Source: an uncultured Prevotellaceae bacterium
GTDB taxonomy: Bacteria; Bacteroidota; Bacteroidia; Bacteroidales; Muribaculaceae
Length of the DNA: 64,000 bases
Reading direction: 5' to 3'
Assembly (NCBI GenBank): GCA_900317325.1
Contig: ONGE01000002.1
Coordinates: 186,001 to 250,000 of the forward strand
Part shown: in pieces, positions 62,544 through 64,000 of the stretch
How positions within the stretch are numbered: position 1 is the stretch's first letter
How the letters are laid out: each line of letters starts with the position of its first letter
The notes under the pieces: generated by a model
Told to the model about the DNA's origin: nothing
The model's input: the letters and a program-made list of their open reading frames with translations, nothing else
Database searches by the model: none
Position numbers and translations under genes: made by a program

Positions 62544-64000
62544 CTACATGTACAAGCGTTGATTCTCAAAGTCCACCTCGCGGTCGAGGAGGGTGACGAA
62601 GTCGTCGAGCACCTCGCGGTCCACGTCGCCCAGGGTATATTCGTTCTCGGCGTCCTCGCGGATGAGGGCAATCCACTCGCGACGTGCAGTGACGTAATCC
62701 TGATGGATACGTGCCACAGCCTCGTCGGTCAGCGCATCGATGCCGTAGTAGTCGAGAATGATGCGGTAACTCCAAGCCCAGCGCAGCTCGTTGTAGTTAG
62801 CGTCGATTTCCTTGAATCGGGCATTCACAGCATCGATAGTGTTGAGGCGACCCGATACGATATCGTCAATGATCTTGTCCTCGGCAGTCTGCGGCAGAAG
62901 CAGTCCCGCCAAGTCAATCCAGTTGCCCTCGCCCTCGGTCGAGACGGGAGGCTCCGGTTTGTGGCGCTTGAGCACAGCTCCCATATAGATGCGCAAAGCC
63001 ATGTCGTAGAACTTGATGCCCTTGTGCAGGAACGGTGCCTTGATGACATAGTCATGGTAGTTATAGGTACTCACATTGTCACCGCTGGCGGCACGCAGGT
63101 TCTCGAGAATCTTCTTTCCTCGCAGCACCTCGCTGATGGTGAACGGACTGAGCCAGTCGAAGTTGACCACGCTCTTGCGCACACCCTGCCCGCGCTTGTC
63201 ACGCTTGGGCCACTTGCGGATGTCGCGGTACAGGCCCACCGTGGCAAAGTTGCGGCCAGGCTTCAGGTACATCGTGTCGCCGTAGGCGATAAGATAGGAG
63301 AACGGCAGGTCGCTCGTGTCGGGGTGATACATCAGTTTGCCGAACAGCACGCTGAAGGCGCCCACGTTGGCAGGCAGCAGCAGGTAGGCACCGCTGGCGG
63401 TCTTGCAGCCGCGCTCCAGGGTACCGTAGTGCATCGGGCCCATCTTGTAGGCATGGTTGCTGAAGTTGGTGGCCGAACCCGCATTATAGAACGAGAACAT
63501 GGCGCCAATGAGCAACGAACTCTTGTGGTGGCTCACTGTGAACGGGCCGCAGAAGGCTGCGCAGGCCTCGCCGTTAGACATGAAGCTGTTGGCGAAGAAG
63601 ACACTGCTGGCTGCCGTGAAGCCGTTCTCGAGATGGCAGGACTCGCCCACAAAGCTGTCGGTAAGTTTCACGCTGCCGTTCAGGCGCGAACCGCCGCTCA
63701 CGATCGAATTGTCGCAGATCACACCGGTACCGATGATAATGGGATTCTCTATCGTGCTGCAGATGGTGCAGTTGCTCAAACGCGACGCGCCGCAGATGCG
63801 GCATCCGTCGTCGATGATCGTATTGATGATGGTACCCGTGTTGACCACACGCACATGATTGCCGATTGTGCTGCACGACGGGCGTGCATCGGCCACCGAT
63901 TGTGCTATCATGTGCCTGATGGCGTCCATCATCGGCTTGTTGTCGGCGTGCTTCACCATGAGTGCTGCCAACTGGCTGTTGAGCTCACGCAGCAGCAACA
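62544..64000 (-). CDS. DUF4954-type beta-helix protein, 3' part
   Basis: At least 484 residues, cut by the right edge; the ATG near 63998 is internal since homologues are larger (about 650 residues by recollection). The N-terminal visible part has left-handed beta-helix-like hexapeptide runs (IGNHVRVVNTGTIINTIIDD, GCRICGASRLSNCTICSTIE, GTGVICDNSIVSGGSRLNGS), followed by NHKSS/HHKSSLLIGAMFSFYNAG segments and a helical C-terminal region (DYYGIDALTDEAVARIHQDY). This combination fits the Bacteroidetes DUF4954 family of unknown function; a nucleotide-sugar transferase-like fold is suggested by the hexapeptides, but no activity is known. Confidence 0.78.
   Translation of the reverse strand, partial: LLLRELNSQLAALMVKHADNKPMMDAIRHMIAQSVADARPSCSTIGNHVRVVNTGTIINTIIDDGCRICGASRLSNCTICSTIENPIIIGTGVICDNSIVSGGSRLNGSVKLTDSFVGESCHLENGFTAASSVFFANSFMSNGEACAAFCGPFTVSHHKSSLLIGAMFSFYNAGSATNFSNHAYKMGPMHYGTLERGCKTASGAYLLLPANVGAFSVLFGKLMYHPDTSDLPFSYLIAYGDTMYLKPGRNFATVGLYRDIRKWPKRDKRGQGVRKSVVNFDWLSPFTISEVLRGKKILENLRAASGDNVSTYNYHDYVIKAPFLHKGIKFYDMALRIYMGAVLKRHKPEPPVSTEGEGNWIDLAGLLLPQTAEDKIIDDIVSGRLNTIDAVNARFKEIDANYNELRWAWSYRIILDYYGIDALTDEAVARIHQDYVTARREWIALIREDAENEYTLGDVDREVLDDFVTLLDREVDFENQRLYM

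Overview
The window reads as a chromosomal segment of a gut Bacteroidales bacterium, most likely Muribaculaceae or a close relative. The evidence is: many promoters of the Bacteroidetes form TTG/TTTG - about 20 nt - TAnnTTTG; A-rich rather than Shine-Dalgarno leaders; abundant SPase II lipoproteins; BspA-like leucine-rich repeats; dockerin-like tails; C-terminal tails resembling type IX secretion signals; AraC regulators carrying TPR or membrane segments; a complete Bat aerotolerance operon; DcuB; sialidase and beta-galactosidase. Genus and species cannot be fixed from the sequence alone.

Layout. 1-930: 5' part of NAD synthetase (minus strand). 1.3-3.4 kb: three paralogous small lipoproteins with a dockerin-like mini-protein between them. 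3.5-8.2 kb: MutY, a BspA-like LRR protein and a duplicated-domain secreted protein. 8.4-12 kb: a small membrane protein, then a porin-DcuB dicarboxylate pair. 12.2-18.5 kb: an accessory block of lipoproteins (one tandem pair), a TPR protein, a membrane-anchored AraC regulator, an AT-rich DKNYY-repeat lipoprotein and a 58-residue gene. 18.6-26.7 kb: DUF169-type protein, esterase, DedA/VTT protein, LUD protein, a DUF1016 remnant, KdsB, a GH2 beta-galactosidase and a decayed TfoX-like gene. 26.7-34.8 kb: dockerin-bearing M6 metalloprotease, a giant YD-like repeat secreted protein and a TPR-membrane-AraC regulator. 35.2-42.7 kb: small hypothetical, PASTA protein, RluD-type pseudouridine synthase, acyltransferase, metallophosphoesterase, Tex. 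42.6-45.9 kb: acyltransferase-3, universal stress protein, a small DNA-binding-like protein, PAP2 phosphatase. 46-54.4 kb: the Bat operon (moxR, DUF58, DUF4381-like, batA, batB, batC, batD, batE). 54.6-64 kb: MBOAT/SGNH acetylation pair, Dus plus sialidase, TrkA/TrkH potassium uptake, tRNA-CAT and a DUF4954-type protein cut by the right edge.

Themes. The genes suggest a host-associated glycan and peptide user (sialidase, galactosidase, esterase, secreted protease) with C4-dicarboxylate antiport, K+ uptake and envelope stress functions. The most unusual feature is not a gene. At about a dozen gene junctions the intergenic DNA is a tandem array of degenerate 7-nt units (AAGGACT, AACTCCT, TCTAAAC and similar), with 9-nt units on either side of Tex. 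These arrays often contain the upstream stop codon and several run directly into the downstream ATG. The second notable point is the collapsed moxR-DUF58 junction, where the usual stop and start appear to have been deleted.
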